Shown here one piece after another: positions 34,989-43,979 of a DNA stretch of 64,000 bases. A program made the position numbers and the translations under genes. The DNA is from Micromonospora chokoriensis (lineage in GTDB: Bacteria > Actinomycetota > Actinomycetes > Mycobacteriales > Micromonosporaceae). The first letter of the stretch is position 1; each line of letters starts with the position of its first letter. The stretch is from contig NZ_LT607409.1 of assembly GCF_900091505.1 (NCBI RefSeq), forward strand, positions 1,054,001 to 1,118,000, given 5' to 3'. Under the pieces are notes generated by a model. That model did not search any database and had not been told where the DNA came from. It saw nothing but the letters and a program-made list of their open reading frames with translations.

Positions 34989-36053
34989 ATGCACGCACGC
35001 TTCGCCCCGGTCCGGGACTGCTTCCACGATCTGCTCAGCTCCGGCCGGGAGACCGGAGCCGGCCTGGTCATCTGGTACGACGGGCAGCCCGTCGTCGATC
35101 TGGTCGGGGGTCACCGGACCGGTGCCGAGCCGTGGCGGCCGGACACGCTCGCCAACGTCTACTCGGTGGGCAAGCCGGTGGCCGCGCTCTGCCTGCTGAT
35201 GCTCGTCGACCGGGGGCAGGTCGACCTGGACGCGCCGGTCGACACGTACTGGCCGGGTTTCCGCACGGCGGCCACAGTGCGTCAGGTGTTGGCGCACACC
35301 GCCGGCCTCCCGGCGTTCCCGGTGCCCCGGCCGGCCACCGCGGTCGCCGACTGGGCGCTGCTCACCGACGACCTGGCCGCGGCCGACCCGGAGTGGGCAC
35401 CGGGCTCGGTGGCCGCGGAGCACGCCTGGACGTACGGGCACCTGGTGGGCGAGGTGGTGCGGCGGGTCGACGGGCGGTCGGTGGGCCGGTTCCTGGCCGA
35501 GGAGGTCGCCGACCGGTGGCAGCTCGACCTCGGTTTCGGGCTGGCCCACGCGGACCAACGCCGGTGCGCGGAGATGCGCTACGGCGACCCGCGGTGGCCG
35601 GCTCGGAAGCTCGGCGAGCCGGGGTCACTACGGGCGCGCGCGTTGGGCAACCCGGCCGGTGGGCTGGACCTGGCCGTGTTGAACAGCCCGCTGTGGCGAG
35701 CTGCCGAGATGCCCGCGGTCAACCTGCACGCCACCGCGTCCGGTCTCGCCCGGCTGTACGCCGGCCTGCTCGCCGGGGGCAGCCTGGACGGGGTCCAGTT
35801 GTTCAGCCCGGAGCTGGTGGCGGAGGCGACCCGGGTCCAGTACGACGGGCCGGACCTGCTGCTGGACCGCCAGGTCCGGTGGACGCTCGGGATGCAGTGG
35901 GAGCCGGACGGCAGTTGGGGCATGGGTGGTATCGGTGGCAGCAGCGCGTGGGCCGACCCGGAGCGCGGTTACGTCTTCGCGTACGCCACGGCGCACCTGG
36001 CCGAGCACGACCGGGTCGACGAGCTGGTCGAGGTGTTGCACTCCTGCCTCTGA
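34989..36053 (+). CDS. Beta-lactamase-like serine hydrolase (class C/EstB type)
   Basis: 354 residues of the serine beta-lactamase/DD-peptidase fold. The SxxK motif is SVGK near residue 59, the second motif is Tyr-centred at WTYGH, and HTAGLPAF is a family landmark. C-terminal WEPDGSWGMGGIGGSSAWAD corresponds to the third motif region. No signal peptide, which favours an esterase-type intracellular hydrolase over antibiotic resistance. Single gene; it ends six bases before the photolyase stop on the other strand. Confidence 0.86.
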   Translation: MHARFAPVRDCFHDLLSSGRETGAGLVIWYDGQPVVDLVGGHRTGAEPWRPDTLANVYSVGKPVAALCLLMLVDRGQVDLDAPVDTYWPGFRTAATVRQVLAHTAGLPAFPVPRPATAVADWALLTDDLAAADPEWAPGSVAAEHAWTYGHLVGEVVRRVDGRSVGRFLAEEVADRWQLDLGFGLAHADQRRCAEMRYGDPRWPARKLGEPGSLRARALGNPAGGLDLAVLNSPLWRAAEMPAVNLHATASGLARLYAGLLAGGSLDGVQLFSPELVAEATRVQYDGPDLLLDRQVRWTLGMQWEPDGSWGMGGIGGSSAWADPERGYVFAYATAHLAEHDRVDELVEVLHSCL

Positions 36054-36059
36054 CGCCTG

Positions 36060-37385
36060 TCAGCGCAGCCACACGGGGTCGGTGCCGGGCACCGAGAGCG
36101 GCGGCGGATAGTCGAGCGTCCGGCGGAGCGCCTCGGGCAGTCGCCACGGTTGGTGGACGGCCTTGCCCTGCACCCCCGCCAGCTCCGGCACCCACCGGCG
36201 TACGTAGTCACCGGCCGGGTCGTACCGCTCGGCCTGCCGGACCGGGTTGAACCCCCGGTACGGCTTGGTGTCGTTGCCGGTGCCGGCGACCCACTGCCAG
36301 TTGCCGGAGTTGTTGGCCACGTCCCCGTCGAGCAGCCAGCGGAAGAAGACCGCCACCCCGGACCGCCAGTCCTGCCCGAGGTGCTTGGTCAGGTAGCCGG
36401 CCGTGATCAGGCGGGCCCGGTTGTGCATCCAGCCCTGCGCACGCATCTGCCGCATCCCGGCATCGACGATGGGCATCCCGGTCCGCCCTTCGGTCCAGGC
36501 CGCCAACGCGTCGTCGTCGTAGCGCCACCGCTCGGTGGCGCCCCGCCGGTACGCCGCTGTGGAGATGTCCGGGAACGCGGCGGTGACCTGGTAGTAGAAG
36601 TCCCGCCAGCAGAGCTGCCGGACGAACGGCCCGGACCGGTCCCCGGCACTGTTGGCCACCGTCAGTGGGGACACGCAACCGAAGCGCAGGTACGGGCTGA
36701 GCCGGGACGTGTCGTCGCCGGCCATGTCGTCGTGCTGGTCGTCGTACCGGTGCAGGGCGGGCAGCCAGTCGGTGAGCCGCTGGCGGGCGACCCGTTCCCC
36801 GCCGACCGCGGCGTCCGGCGACTCTCCCGGCGGCGGCTTCGGCAGACCGCCCACGCGCACACCGCTGGGCAGCGCCACCCGGTCCGGCGCGGCCAACTCC
36901 TCGCGCCACTGCCGGGCTGCCCAGGACCTGTGGTACGGGCTGAACACCCGGTAGTGGTCGCCCCCGCCACCGGGTTGGAGGGCGCCCGGCTCGACCACTG
37001 TCAGCCCGGGGAACAGTCGCAGGTGCAGCCGGTGCCGGTCGCACTCGGCGCGTAGCCGCCGCTCCCGACGGCGGGCGTAGTGGCTGACGTCGGCGGAGAG
37101 CGCGACGGCGGTGGCACCGACCTCGCCGGCCAGCCGGATCGTCTCGGCCACCGGGTCACCGTGCCGTACCACCAGGTCACCGCCGCGCTCGCGGAGCTCG
37201 ACGCGCAGGTCGGCGAGCGCCTGGTGCAGGAACCGGGTGCGGTTGGCCGACAGGCCGGCGAGAGCCGGGTCGAGGACGTACAGCGGCACCACCCGGTCGA
37301 AGGCCGCGCAGGTGGTGGCCAGCGCCGGGTGGTCGTGCACCCGCAGGTCGCGGGTGAGGAGCACGACCGCGGTGCTCGCGGTCAC
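36060..37385 (-). CDS. phr: Deoxyribodipyrimidine photolyase
   Basis: 441 residues. N-terminal alpha/beta antenna domain (TAVVLLTRDLRVHDHPAL), helical FAD domain with the CPD-photolyase signatures LCWRDFYYQV, TGMPIVDAGMRQMRAQGWMHNRARL and LLDGDVANNSGNWQWVAG. Repairs cyclobutane pyrimidine dimers in blue light. GTG start overlaps the crtB stop by four bases, so it is co-transcribed with phytoene synthase, linking DNA repair to photoprotective pigment. Confidence 0.95.
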   Translation of the reverse strand: MTASTAVVLLTRDLRVHDHPALATTCAAFDRVVPLYVLDPALAGLSANRTRFLHQALADLRVELRERGGDLVVRHGDPVAETIRLAGEVGATAVALSADVSHYARRRERRLRAECDRHRLHLRLFPGLTVVEPGALQPGGGGDHYRVFSPYHRSWAARQWREELAAPDRVALPSGVRVGGLPKPPPGESPDAAVGGERVARQRLTDWLPALHRYDDQHDDMAGDDTSRLSPYLRFGCVSPLTVANSAGDRSGPFVRQLCWRDFYYQVTAAFPDISTAAYRRGATERWRYDDDALAAWTEGRTGMPIVDAGMRQMRAQGWMHNRARLITAGYLTKHLGQDWRSGVAVFFRWLLDGDVANNSGNWQWVAGTGNDTKPYRGFNPVRQAERYDPAGDYVRRWVPELAGVQGKAVHQPWRLPEALRRTLDYPPPLSVPGTDPVWLR

Positions 37386-38305
37386 CGGGGCTCCGGTTGG
37401 ATCGTCGGCCCGGGGATGGTGACCGGCGTACCGGTCGAGGTGAGCAGGGCACGGGCGGCGACCGCCATCCGTCGCCGCTGCGGCACCAGGGCCCGGCGGG
37501 TGAAGACGTCGTAGCCCTGCGCGGCCACCTCGTCGAGGATCCCGCCGTACAGGGCGTACGCGGTGCGCATGCAGGCCTGTGAGGCGGGCGCCAGCATGGT
37601 GATGCCCGGAGCGGCGGCGGCGTAGTGCGCCTGGGCGCGGGTCACCTCGTACTCGATCAGCTCACGGGTCCGCTGGGTGCCGCGGCCCCGGGCTCTGGCC
37701 TCGGCCAGCTCCTCGCGGGTCACGCCGAACTTCGCCAGGTCCTCGTCCGGCAGGTAGGTGCGGCCCCGGTCGAGGTCCTCGGCGACGTCCCGGATGAAGT
37801 TGGTGAGCTGGAAGGCGAAGCCGAGCTGCCGTGCCGGTTCCCGCGCCGCCGCCGGGTCGGAGCTGCCCAGGATCGGCAGCATCATCGTGCCGATCACCGC
37901 CGCCGAACCCTCCATGTAGTCGAGCAGGTGGTCGTAGGTCGGGTACGCGGTGACTGTCAGGTCCATCGCCATGCTCTTCAGAAACGACGCAAAGTCGTCC
38001 CGGTCGAGATCGAAGACGGCGATCGTGTGCAGGACGGCCGGCAGCAACGGGTCGTCGACGGGGGCACCGTGCAGGCCGGACACGAAACGGCTGGCCCAGT
38101 CGTCCAGGAGGGCGGCCCGCTCGGCCTGGGGAAGGTCCTCGGTGCGGTCCACGATCTCGTCCGCGTACCGGGTGAACCCGTAGAGGGCGTGCACATGTCG
38201 TCGTTTCCAAGCGGGCAGCAGTCGGGTGGCGAGATAGTAGGTGCGGCCATGGCGTTTGTGCAGCTCACGGCACCGGTCATAGGCAGCGGTGAGATCAGTG
38301 TCCAC
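37382..38305 (-). CDS. crtB: Phytoene synthase
   Basis: 307 residues of the squalene/phytoene synthase family. Both Asp-rich motifs are visible: DEIVD at 49-53 and NFIRDVAED with Asp173 and Asp177; YCxxVAG-like region is less exact. Condenses two GGPP to phytoene. GTG at 38305 has GAGGAGGG six bases before it. First gene of the leftward crtB-phr unit, divergent from crtE over 64 bp. Confidence 0.93.
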   Translation of the reverse strand: MDTDLTAAYDRCRELHKRHGRTYYLATRLLPAWKRRHVHALYGFTRYADEIVDRTEDLPQAERAALLDDWASRFVSGLHGAPVDDPLLPAVLHTIAVFDLDRDDFASFLKSMAMDLTVTAYPTYDHLLDYMEGSAAVIGTMMLPILGSSDPAAAREPARQLGFAFQLTNFIRDVAEDLDRGRTYLPDEDLAKFGVTREELAEARARGRGTQRTRELIEYEVTRAQAHYAAAAPGITMLAPASQACMRTAYALYGGILDEVAAQGYDVFTRRALVPQRRRMAVAARALLTSTGTPVTIPGPTIQPEPR

Positions 38306-38369
38306 CGGCCCTCCTCAATTATCGACGCACCAATCGACGCAACTCGTAGCCTAGGGTACGCTCAGCCGC
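38306..38369. promoter_or_regulatory. Shared crtB/crtE control region with direct repeats
   Basis: The 64-bp divergent gap has two identical 9-mers, ATCGACGCA, at 38321-38329 and 38333-38341 (period 12). CarH/LitR regulators are known to bind tandem direct repeats covering promoter -35 regions, and a LitR-like gene lies at the end of the rightward unit, so this is a candidate operator. Neither promoter is certain. Confidence 0.55.
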
Positions 38370-39512
38370 ATGGCCAACGACGCAGTTGCGGGCAACGCGA
38401 CCCGCGTGGCGCCGACGGGGCCCGGGGACGGGGACGATCCGGTCCGCGCCGTCCTGGCCGCGTACACCCAGGACCTGATCGCGGCGGTGCACGAGACCCT
38501 GAACACGTTCCTCACCGCCGAGGTCGACACCCTCGCCGAGATCGACGCGTCGATGGGCCGCTTCGCCGCAGCCGCGCGGGACGCCGTCCTCGTCGGCGGC
38601 AAACGGATCCGGTCCACGTTCGCCTACTGGGGGTGGCGAGGTGCGGTCGGCGGCGTCGAGGCACTGCCCCCCGTGCTGCCCGCGCTGGCCGCGCTGGAGC
38701 TGCTGCACACCTTCGCCCTGGTCCACGACGACGTGATGGACGCGTCCACCACTCGCCGGGGCCGGCCCACCGCGCACGTCGCGCTCGCCGAACAACACGT
38801 CGCCGCCGGCCACCGAGGTGATCCCGGCCGGTTCGGCGAGGCGGTCGCCGTGCTCATCGGTGACCTCTGCATGGTCTGGGCCGATCGGCTGCTGGCCCAG
38901 GCCACGGTGCCGTCGGCCCGGCTGTTCGAGGTTCGCCGCTGCTACGACCAGATGCGGGTGGAGACGGTCGCCGGGCAATACCTCGACGTGCTCGGCGAGA
39001 ACGACCCGGCCAACTGGTCGGTCGACCGCGCGCTGCGGGTGGCCCGCTACAAGACCGCCAGCTACACCGTCCAGCGACCACTGCTCTTCGGGGCCTGCCT
39101 GGCCGGCGTCCCCCTCGACGATCCGCTGGTCTCCGCGTACACCCGTTACGGCCTGGCCGTCGGCGAGGCGTTCCAGCTGCGCGACGACCTCCTCGGTGTC
39201 TACGGCGACCCGGCCGCCACCGGCAAGCCGGCCGGTGACGACCTCCGCACCGGAAAGCCGACCACCCTGCTCATGCTGGCCCGGGAGCTGGCCACGCCGG
39301 CGCAGTTCCGGGCGTTGGAACGGGCCGCCGACGGACCGGTCGACCGGATCGCCGAGTTGGTCGTCGAGACCGGCGCCGTGACCCGGGTGGAGCGGATGAT
39401 CGCCGAGCGGGTGAGTGAGGCGCTGGCGGCGCTCGACGCCGCACCCGTGGACCGGACGGCGCGCACCGCGCTGACCGGGCTGGCCACCGCCGCCACCAAC
39501 CGGCGGGCCTGA
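38370..39512 (+). CDS. crtE: Geranylgeranyl diphosphate synthase (polyprenyl synthetase)
   Basis: 380 residues. First Asp-rich motif DDVMD at 120-124, second QLRDDLLGVYGD at 269-280, and substrate lysine region GGKRIRS near 77. Makes GGPP, the substrate for phytoene synthase encoded divergently. ATG at 38370 without a strong site; the leader is short. First gene of the crtE-crtI-idi-litR unit; 28 bp to crtI. Confidence 0.93.
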   Translation: MANDAVAGNATRVAPTGPGDGDDPVRAVLAAYTQDLIAAVHETLNTFLTAEVDTLAEIDASMGRFAAAARDAVLVGGKRIRSTFAYWGWRGAVGGVEALPPVLPALAALELLHTFALVHDDVMDASTTRRGRPTAHVALAEQHVAAGHRGDPGRFGEAVAVLIGDLCMVWADRLLAQATVPSARLFEVRRCYDQMRVETVAGQYLDVLGENDPANWSVDRALRVARYKTASYTVQRPLLFGACLAGVPLDDPLVSAYTRYGLAVGEAFQLRDDLLGVYGDPAATGKPAGDDLRTGKPTTLLMLARELATPAQFRALERAADGPVDRIAELVVETGAVTRVERMIAERVSEALAALDAAPVDRTARTALTGLATAATNRRA

Positions 39513-39540
39513 TGAGCGACTTTCTCGAGGAGGTGGTCAC

Positions 39541-41022
39541 GTGCGGACGGTGACAGGACGGACGGACCGGGTGGTGGTCGTCGGGGCCGGGCTGGGTGGG
39601 CTCGCCTGCGCGCTGCACCTCGCCGGCAGCGGCCGGCAGGTGACGGTGCTGGAACGCGAGCCGGTGCCCGGTGGGCGCGCCGGTCGACTCGCCGTGGACG
39701 GCTACGAGTTCGACACCGGTCCGACGGTGCTCACCATGCCCGACCTGATCGCCGAGGCGCTCGGTGCGGTCGGTGAGGACATGCGCGACTGGCTCGACCT
39801 GACCCCGCTCGACCCGGCCTACCGGGCGTACTACCCGGACGGCTCGACCCTCGACGTGCTCACCGACACCACGCGGATGGCCGCCGAGATCTCTCGGGTC
39901 TGCGGGCCACGTGAGGCCGACGGTTACCTGCGCTTCGTCGACTACGCGCGGGAGCTGTGGCGTCTGGAGCGGGCCGACTTCATCGAGCGCAACCTGGACG
40001 CGCCGACCGACCTCCTCACCGGCAACCTGCTCAAGTTGCTCGCCGGTGGGGCGTTCCGACGCCTCCAGACCAAGATCAACCAGTTCTTCCGGGACCCGCG
40101 TACCCAGCGGATCTTCTCCTTCCAGGCGATGTACGCCGGCCTCGCGCCGCACGACGCGCTGGCCATCTACACCGTCATCGCGTACCTCGACTCGGTGGCC
40201 GGGGTCTACTTCCCGCGCGGCGGCATTCACGCGGTCTCCAGGGCGATGGCCGGCGCGGCCGAGAAGCACGGCGTGCAGATCCGGTACGACACCACTGTGA
40301 CCCGGGTGGAGACCGCGAACGGCCGAGCCACCGGTGTGCTCACCGCGGACGGCGAACTGATCCGGGCGGACGTCGTCGTGCTCAACCCGGACCTGCCGGT
40401 CGCCTACCGGGATCTGCTCCCGGCCGCTCCGGCACGACGGCTCACCTACTCACCGTCCTGCGTCGTTCTGCACGTCGGCTCCCGACAGGCATATGACAAG
40501 ATCGCCCATCACAACATCCACTTCGGACGCGCGTGGAAGGGCACCTTCGATGAGGTCATCCGGCGGGGTGAGTTGATGACCGACCCGTCGCTGCTGGTGA
40601 CCAACCCGAGCCGGACCGACCCGTCGGTGGCGCCCGCGGACCGGCACACCTACTACGTGCTCGCCCCCGTGCCCAACCTGCACCGGGCTCCGTTCGAGTG
40701 GCGCGGCGACCTGACCCAGCGCTACAGCGACCAGCTGATCGGTACGTTGGAGGAGCGCGGCTACGTCGGCTTCGGCGCCGGCGTCGAGGTGCTGCGGGCG
40801 ATCACCCCGGCCGAGTGGGAGGAGCAGGGCATGGCCGCGGGCACGCCGTTCGCCGCCGCCCACACCCTCTTCCAGACCGGCCCGTTCCGTCCGTCGAACC
40901 TGCACCGCGACCTGTCGAACGTGGTCTTCGTCGGTTCCGGAACACAGCCCGGGGTCGGCGTGCCGATGGTGCTCATCTCCGGCAAGCTCGCCGCCGGCCG
41001 GATCACCGGGGATGGCCGATGA
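39541..41022 (+). CDS. crtI: Phytoene desaturase
   Basis: 493 residues, usual for bacterial CrtI. N-terminal FAD-binding VVVVGAGLGGLACALHLAGS and a C-terminal GSGTQPGVGVPMVLISGKLA stretch characteristic of CrtI-type desaturases/isomerases. Converts phytoene to lycopene (or fewer steps, which cannot be read from sequence). GTG with GAGGAGG eight bases upstream. Its stop overlaps the idi start (ATGA). Confidence 0.95.
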   Translation: MRTVTGRTDRVVVVGAGLGGLACALHLAGSGRQVTVLEREPVPGGRAGRLAVDGYEFDTGPTVLTMPDLIAEALGAVGEDMRDWLDLTPLDPAYRAYYPDGSTLDVLTDTTRMAAEISRVCGPREADGYLRFVDYARELWRLERADFIERNLDAPTDLLTGNLLKLLAGGAFRRLQTKINQFFRDPRTQRIFSFQAMYAGLAPHDALAIYTVIAYLDSVAGVYFPRGGIHAVSRAMAGAAEKHGVQIRYDTTVTRVETANGRATGVLTADGELIRADVVVLNPDLPVAYRDLLPAAPARRLTYSPSCVVLHVGSRQAYDKIAHHNIHFGRAWKGTFDEVIRRGELMTDPSLLVTNPSRTDPSVAPADRHTYYVLAPVPNLHRAPFEWRGDLTQRYSDQLIGTLEERGYVGFGAGVEVLRAITPAEWEEQGMAAGTPFAAAHTLFQTGPFRPSNLHRDLSNVVFVGSGTQPGVGVPMVLISGKLAAGRITGDGR

Positions 41023-41636
41023 GCAGTCGCGAGGGGCACCTCGTCGAACTGGTCGACGAGACCGGCGGGGCGCACGGCGAGACGACGGTCTCCGCCGCCC
41101 ACCAGCCGCCGGGGCAGCTCCACCGGGCCTTCTCGGTGCTGCTGGTCGACCCGGACGGTCAGGTGCTGCTCCAGCGCCGGGCCGCCGTCAAGACCCGGTT
41201 CCCGCTGCGCTGGGCCAACTCCTGCTGCGGCCATCCCCGTCCGGGCGAGTCGCTCGCCGAGGCCGCCAACCGGCGGCTCCGCGAGGAGTTGGGCGCGGGC
41301 CCGGTCGAGCTGACCGAGGTGGGCGTCTACGTCTACTACGCCGAGGACCCGGCGACCGGTCGGGTCGAATTCGAGTACGACCACGTGCTGCGGGGTGACT
41401 TCCTCCCCTCCGCTCCGCTGCTGCCGAACCCGGACGAGGTGGCCGAGCTGCGGTGGGCCGACCCGACCGCCCTGGAGACCGAGCTGGAACGCGACCCCCG
41501 GTCGTACGCACCCTGGCTGGGCGGGGTGGTGAACCGGTTGTTGCGCCCGTCGGGGTCCACGCCCGGCGCACCCGGCCTGGCCGTGACCCCGCCCGGCTCG
41601 GCGGACGACACGGCGGAGCGGTCGGGTGGTCGATGA
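41019..41636 (+). CDS. idi: Isopentenyl-diphosphate delta-isomerase, type I
   Basis: 205 residues. Nudix-like fold with SCCGHPRPGES holding the catalytic Cys and metal-binding His, followed by AANRRLREELG and EFEYDHVLRG with metal-binding Glu residues. Balances IPP and DMAPP for GGPP synthesis. C-terminal ~30 residues are a Pro/Gly/Ser tail. The ATG sits in an ATGA overlap with crtI; it overlaps the regulator gene by 11 bases. Confidence 0.93.
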   Translation: MSSREGHLVELVDETGGAHGETTVSAAHQPPGQLHRAFSVLLVDPDGQVLLQRRAAVKTRFPLRWANSCCGHPRPGESLAEAANRRLREELGAGPVELTEVGVYVYYAEDPATGRVEFEYDHVLRGDFLPSAPLLPNPDEVAELRWADPTALETELERDPRSYAPWLGGVVNRLLRPSGSTPGAPGLAVTPPGSADDTAERSGGR

Positions 41637-42570
41637 GGCGCTGAGCGCGGGTGCGGTCGCACGTCGGCTGGGGGTCGCGGTCACGACCCTCCGCACCTGG
41701 CACCAGCGCTACGGGCTCGGGCCCAGTGAACACATCCCCGGCCACCATCGCCGCTACACACCGGCCGACCTGGCCCGTCTCGAAATCATGCGACGGCTCA
41801 CCGCCGAGGGGGTGAGCCCCGCCGAGGCGGCCCGCTGGGCCCGCCAGGCACCGGACCCACCACCCAACGGCACCGTCGCTCTCCGCCGCACCCAGTCGCC
41901 CAGCCGCGACGGCGGCGGAGGCATCCCGGTGGGCCGCGCCGGCCCGGCAGCCCGTGGGTTGGCCCGCGCCGCCATGCGCCTGGACGCGGCAGCGATCAGC
42001 GAGACCATCGCGCACGCCCTGGCCACCAACGGAGTCGTCGCCACCTGGGAAGGCCTACTGCGTCCGGTGCTCGCCGGCATCGGTGAACGCCACGCCGCCA
42101 CCGCGGGCCTGATCGAGGTGGAACACCTGGTGTCCCGCTGCGTCTCGGAGGCCCTCGCGGCGGCCAGTCGGGCCCGGGTGCCCACCGGCCCGGCCCGCAT
42201 CCTGCTCTCCTGCGCCGACGAGGAGCAGCACACCCTGCCGCTGGAGGCGTTGGCCGCGGCTCTCGCGGAGGCCGGGGTCGGCTACCGGATGCTCGGCGCC
42301 CGGGTGCCGGCGGCCGCTCTGGTCGAGGCGGTCAACCGGACCGGACCGGCTGCCGTGGTGCTCTGGTCCCACACGCGCGCCACCGCCGACCCGGCCCAGC
42401 TCAGCGCGTTGCTCGCCGCGCCCAGCCGCCCACTGCTGGCGCTCGCCGCCGGCCCCGGCTGGCGAGCCGACACCCTGCCCGCCGGGGTCGTACGACCGGT
42501 GGACCTGGCCGAGGCGGTCTCGCTCGCCGCCGCCGTCCGTGACTCCCTGGACCAGTCGACGCGTGACTGA
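41626..42570 (+). CDS. litR: MerR-family B12-binding regulator, CarH/LitR type
   Basis: 314 residues. MerR-type winged helix (AGAVARRLGVAVTTLRTWHQRYG, split here) at 7-75, a linker, then a helical cobalamin-capping domain and a B12-binding Rossmann-like domain. The Wx9EH motif of CarH is found as His156-x9-Glu166-His167: the Trp is replaced by His. The expected lower-ligand His lies 35 residues further at His202, the spacing I recall for T. thermophilus CarH (142 to 177). So cobalamin binding is likely but light chemistry may differ. Co-transcribed with crtE-crtI-idi; it should repress the crt promoters in the dark. GTG start. Confidence 0.88.
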   Translation: MVDEALSAGAVARRLGVAVTTLRTWHQRYGLGPSEHIPGHHRRYTPADLARLEIMRRLTAEGVSPAEAARWARQAPDPPPNGTVALRRTQSPSRDGGGGIPVGRAGPAARGLARAAMRLDAAAISETIAHALATNGVVATWEGLLRPVLAGIGERHAATAGLIEVEHLVSRCVSEALAAASRARVPTGPARILLSCADEEQHTLPLEALAAALAEAGVGYRMLGARVPAAALVEAVNRTGPAAVVLWSHTRATADPAQLSALLAAPSRPLLALAAGPGWRADTLPAGVVRPVDLAEAVSLAAAVRDSLDQSTRD

Positions 42571-42646
42571 TCGCACTGTCGCCCGCTGAGCGCGTGAACT
42601 ACCGTCGGGCGGGTCCGCCTACCCCGACCCCTCCGGGAGCCAGCAG

Positions 42647-43420
42647 ATGCAAGCCCGCGCCGTCCTGGCGTCCGTCCTCGCCGTGGCGCTGGTCCTGTCC
42701 GGTTGTGCGCAGCCGGAACGCACCATCGCGTCGCACCCGGCGGAGTCGACACCTCCACCGTCCCCGCCGTCGCCGCAGCCGACGGTCAGCAAGCCACCCA
42801 AGCCTCCGCTGCGCCCGCTTCCGGCGAAGCTCCCGGCCGGCCTGCGACGCAACACCGGCGAACGACCCGTGGTCCTCACCTTCGACGACGGACCCAACCC
42901 GGCCTGGACACCCAAGGTGCTCGACCAGCTACGTGCCGCCAAGGTGACCGCCACCTTCTGCGTCGTCGGTCGCGAGGTGCAGCGCCACCCGGACCTGGTC
43001 CGACGGATCGTCCGCGAGGGGCACCAGCTCTGCAACCACAGCTGGCGACACGACCTCGACCTGGCGCGGCGGCCGGTCGACGAGATCAAGGCAGACCTGG
43101 CCCGCACCAACAAGGCCATCCAGAAGGCGGCTCCCGGCGCCAAGGTGCCGTTCTACCGGCAGCCGGGCGGCCGGTGGACCTCGGAGGTGCTGGACGTCGC
43201 GAAGGGTCTCGGCATGCGCCCGCTGCACTGGTCGGTGGACCCACAGGACTGGGACAAGCCCAACGCCGCCACGATCGGCAAACGCATCCACGCCGCCGCC
43301 CGCCCCGGAGCCATCGTGCTGCTGCACGACGGGGGCGGCAACCGGGCCGCGACGCTCGCCGCCTGCCCTGGCCTGATCGCCGACCTGAAGAAGCGCTTCG
43401 GCATCACCAAACTCCGCTAG
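42647..43420 (+). CDS. Polysaccharide deacetylase lipoprotein (CE4)
   Basis: 257 residues. Lipobox LSGC with Cys20, a Pro-rich linker, then a NodB domain: TFDDGPNP (metal Asp80/81), NHSWRHD (metal His131 and His135), RQPGGR, and VLLHDGGG with the catalytic His. All five CE4 motifs are present. Removes acetyl groups from peptidoglycan or chitin-like polymers on the cell surface. ATG with GGGAG; 76 bp after the regulator gene, so its own promoter is likely. Confidence 0.92.
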   Translation: MQARAVLASVLAVALVLSGCAQPERTIASHPAESTPPPSPPSPQPTVSKPPKPPLRPLPAKLPAGLRRNTGERPVVLTFDDGPNPAWTPKVLDQLRAAKVTATFCVVGREVQRHPDLVRRIVREGHQLCNHSWRHDLDLARRPVDEIKADLARTNKAIQKAAPGAKVPFYRQPGGRWTSEVLDVAKGLGMRPLHWSVDPQDWDKPNAATIGKRIHAAARPGAIVLLHDGGGNRAATLAACPGLIADLKKRFGITKLR

Positions 43421-43473
43421 ACCCCCTTTGACCTGCTGTTATGCCCCATTGCCAGCCCTTGCCGATACCGATT

Positions 43474-43502
43474 TTGTCGACCGACCAGGCATCACGTATG
43501 CT
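43474..43502 (+). promoter_or_regulatory. Candidate promoter for the tRNA cluster
   Basis: TTGTCG (43474-43479) and TATGCT (43497-43502) are 17 bp apart, about 70 bp before tRNA-Glu. Confidence 0.55.
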
Positions 43503-43574
43503 TTCGAAGCCTCCGGCGGGGCCGGATGGGAGCAAGTCCGCTTGAAGTTGCGAGTGTGCAATGATGGCGGGGCC

Positions 43575-43647
43575 GCCCTCATCGTCTAGCGGCCCAGGAC
43601 GCCGCCCTTTCAAGGCGGTAGCACGGGTTCGAATCCCGTTGGGGGCA
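43575..43647 (+). tRNA. tRNA-Glu (UUC)
   Basis: Full cloverleaf: acceptor GCCCTCA pairs with TGGGGGC (one G-U), anticodon loop CTTTCAA gives TTC, T arm has GGTTCGAATCC. CCA is not encoded. Confidence 0.96.
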
Positions 43648-43678
43648 CGACCGGCGCAAGCCGGAGCAACACAAGCTA

Positions 43679-43752
43679 GGTCCTGTGGAGCAGTTGGAGT
43701 GCTCGCCGCCCTGTCAAGGCGGAGGTCGCGGGTTCAAGTCCCGTCAGGACCG
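43679..43752 (+). tRNA. tRNA-Asp (GUC)
   Basis: Acceptor GGTCCTG pairs with CAGGACC, discriminator G; anticodon loop CTGTCAA gives GTC; T loop GGTTCAAGTCC. Second gene of the cluster, 31 bp after tRNA-Glu. Confidence 0.96.
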
Positions 43753-43851
43753 CAGCGCTGACGCCGCGCCCCGCGCGGCGTTCTGCGTATCGGAGCAGGT
43801 CGCCCTGCCACCGGTTCGTCCGGTAGCCGGGTAGCATGAGCCGAGCGACAC

Positions 43852-43925
43852 GGCCAGGTAGCTCAGTTGGTACGAGCGTCCGACTGAAAATCGGAAGGTC
43901 GGCGGTTCGACCCCGCCCCTGGCCA
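43852..43925 (+). tRNA. tRNA-Phe (GAA)
   Basis: Acceptor GGCCAGG pairs with CCTGGCC; anticodon loop CTGAAAA gives GAA; T loop GGTTCGACCC. Third gene of the cluster, about 100 bp after tRNA-Asp. Confidence 0.96.
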
Positions 43926-43951
43926 CATAGCCTTTCGCCGGGCTACAGAGG

Positions 43952-43979
43952 TCCCCACCAGCGAAAACGCAGGTGGGGA
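43952..43979 (+). terminator. Terminator after tRNA-Phe
   Basis: 8-bp stem TCCCCACC/GGTGGGGA with an A-rich loop, followed by a T-rich tail (TCTTGCTGTTT). Confidence 0.65.

Noticed and set aside
34989..36053. Antibiotic-resistance beta-lactamase
   Set aside because: No signal peptide and an esterase-like motif context; class C-like fold alone does not show resistance.
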